Origin: Bacillota bacterium | GTDB taxonomy: Bacteria; Bacillota; Clostridia; Tissierellales; Sedimentibacteraceae | Length of the DNA stretch: 6,123 nt | Direction of reading: 5' to 3' | Assembly (NCBI GenBank): GCA_029239575.1 | Contig: JARBUP010000178.1 | Location: forward strand, 1 to 6,123 | Shown: in pieces, positions 5,500 through 6,123 of the stretch | Layout of the letters: each line of letters begins with the position of its first letter | Numbering within the stretch: the stretch's first letter is position 1 | The notes under the pieces: model-generated | The model's database searches: none | Told to the model about the DNA's origin: nothing | The model's input: only the letters and a program-made list of their open reading frames with translations | Made by a program: the position numbers and the translations under genes

Positions 5500-6123
5500 A
5501 TGAAATTTGATGAAAAATCTAAGCATATTTTAAAGCTTGCGATTCCAGCGACCATCGAAAATATTTTACATGCATTGGTAGGATTTATTGATACATTAAT
5601 GATTTCTCGTATTGGATTAATTGCAGTAACAGCCATTGGCATATCAAATAACATTTTAGCAGTTTACCTTGCAGTTTTTATTGCATTAGGAGTAGGAACT
5701 TCATCTTTAATTTCAAGATATTTAGGGAGTGGAAAAGTTGATGACGCTAAAAAAATTGCCATACAGTCAACTGGGCTATCCATTATCACAGGTATTATTT
5801 TCGGATTGATTACAATGTTTTTTGGTAAGCAAATTTTAGGTATAATGGGAGCAGAGAGTGAAGTAATAGAAAATGCAATTTCGTTTTTCTATATAGTAGG
5901 CGGTACTTCCGTCTTTATTTCTTTAGTTACTGTTTTTGGTAGTATTTTAAGAGCAACTGGAGATACAAAATCTCCTATGATTGTAAATACTATTGTGAAT
6001 ATATTAAATGTAATAATAGATTATATTTTTATATTTGGGCTCGGTCCGATACCTGCAATGGGAGTTTTAGGTACTGCCATTGGTACAGTAGTATCGAGAA
6101 TAATAGGAAGTATCATTATGTTT
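5500..6123 (+). CDS. MATE-family multidrug/cation antiporter (5' part, truncated by window end)
   Basis: The first 208 codons are open to the window edge; full MATE proteins are about 450 residues, so slightly less than half is seen. The family exports drugs, toxic cations or metabolites in exchange for Na+ or H+ at the cytoplasmic membrane. Visible hallmarks are a cytoplasmic N-terminus leading into KLAIPATIENILHALVGFID (residues 12-31) with D31 in helix 1, SRYLGSGKVDDAKK (72-85), LRATGDTKSPM (150-160) and the IIDYIFIFG region followed by GVLGTAIGTVVSR (188-200). About five to six membrane helices are present. The ATG at 5500 has AAGGTG five bases upstream. It lies beyond the operon terminator and probably has its own promoter, so a functional link with cooS is not indicated. 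Substrate is unknown. Confidence 0.9.
   Translation, partial: MKFDEKSKHILKLAIPATIENILHALVGFIDTLMISRIGLIAVTAIGISNNILAVYLAVFIALGVGTSSLISRYLGSGKVDDAKKIAIQSTGLSIITGIIFGLITMFFGKQILGIMGAESEVIENAISFFYIVGGTSVFISLVTVFGSILRATGDTKSPMIVNTIVNILNVIIDYIFIFGLGPIPAMGVLGTAIGTVVSRIIGSIIMF

Overview
The window looks like the chromosome of a strictly anaerobic, low-GC Firmicute, probably Clostridium or a close relative. The support is AT-rich DNA with AT-ending codons, strong AGGAGG-type ribosome binding sites, rho-independent terminators with U-runs, a lipoprotein-type solute-binding protein and an oxygen-sensitive CooS-family Ni/Fe-S enzyme. The species cannot be named from sequence alone.

Layout: (1) positions 1-167 hold the 3' end of an unrecognised gene. 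(2) Positions 168-505 are non-coding. A small palindromic repeat lies between two exact copies of a 22-bp segment that forms the upstream gene's terminator hairpin. A good sigma-A type promoter follows. (3) Positions 506-5141 are a tight four-gene operon (gaps of 31, 4 and 2 bases): a CooS-family carbon monoxide dehydrogenase homologue, then the lipoprotein, permease and ATPase of a NitT/TauT (SsuABC/NrtABC-like) ABC importer. (4) Positions 5142-5499 are non-coding, with one terminator, a second hairpin, a possible promoter, a C4/G4 palindrome resembling CsoR/RcnR-family operators, and an untranslated leader. (5) Positions 5500-6123 are the first 208 codons of a MATE-family efflux protein that runs off the window.

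The operon is the main interest. Its CooS homologue keeps the D- and B-cluster cysteines and most of the active-site ligands. The position equivalent to Cys333 of Carboxydothermus hydrogenoformans CODH-II, one of the cysteines that build the Ni-Fe-S C-cluster, is aspartate (D397). Two histidines of the proton-transfer row and an active-site isoleucine are also changed. The protein carries an N-terminal tract with 19 histidines in 32 residues, of the kind seen in nickel-handling proteins, fused directly to the enzyme. No cooF, cooC, hydrogenase or acetyl-CoA synthase genes are present in the window; the partner is an importer of unknown substrate. A reasonable inference is a deviant CooS with a modified cluster, possibly acting on something other than CO and coupled to uptake of its substrate or of a precursor. 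This cannot be settled from sequence alone.
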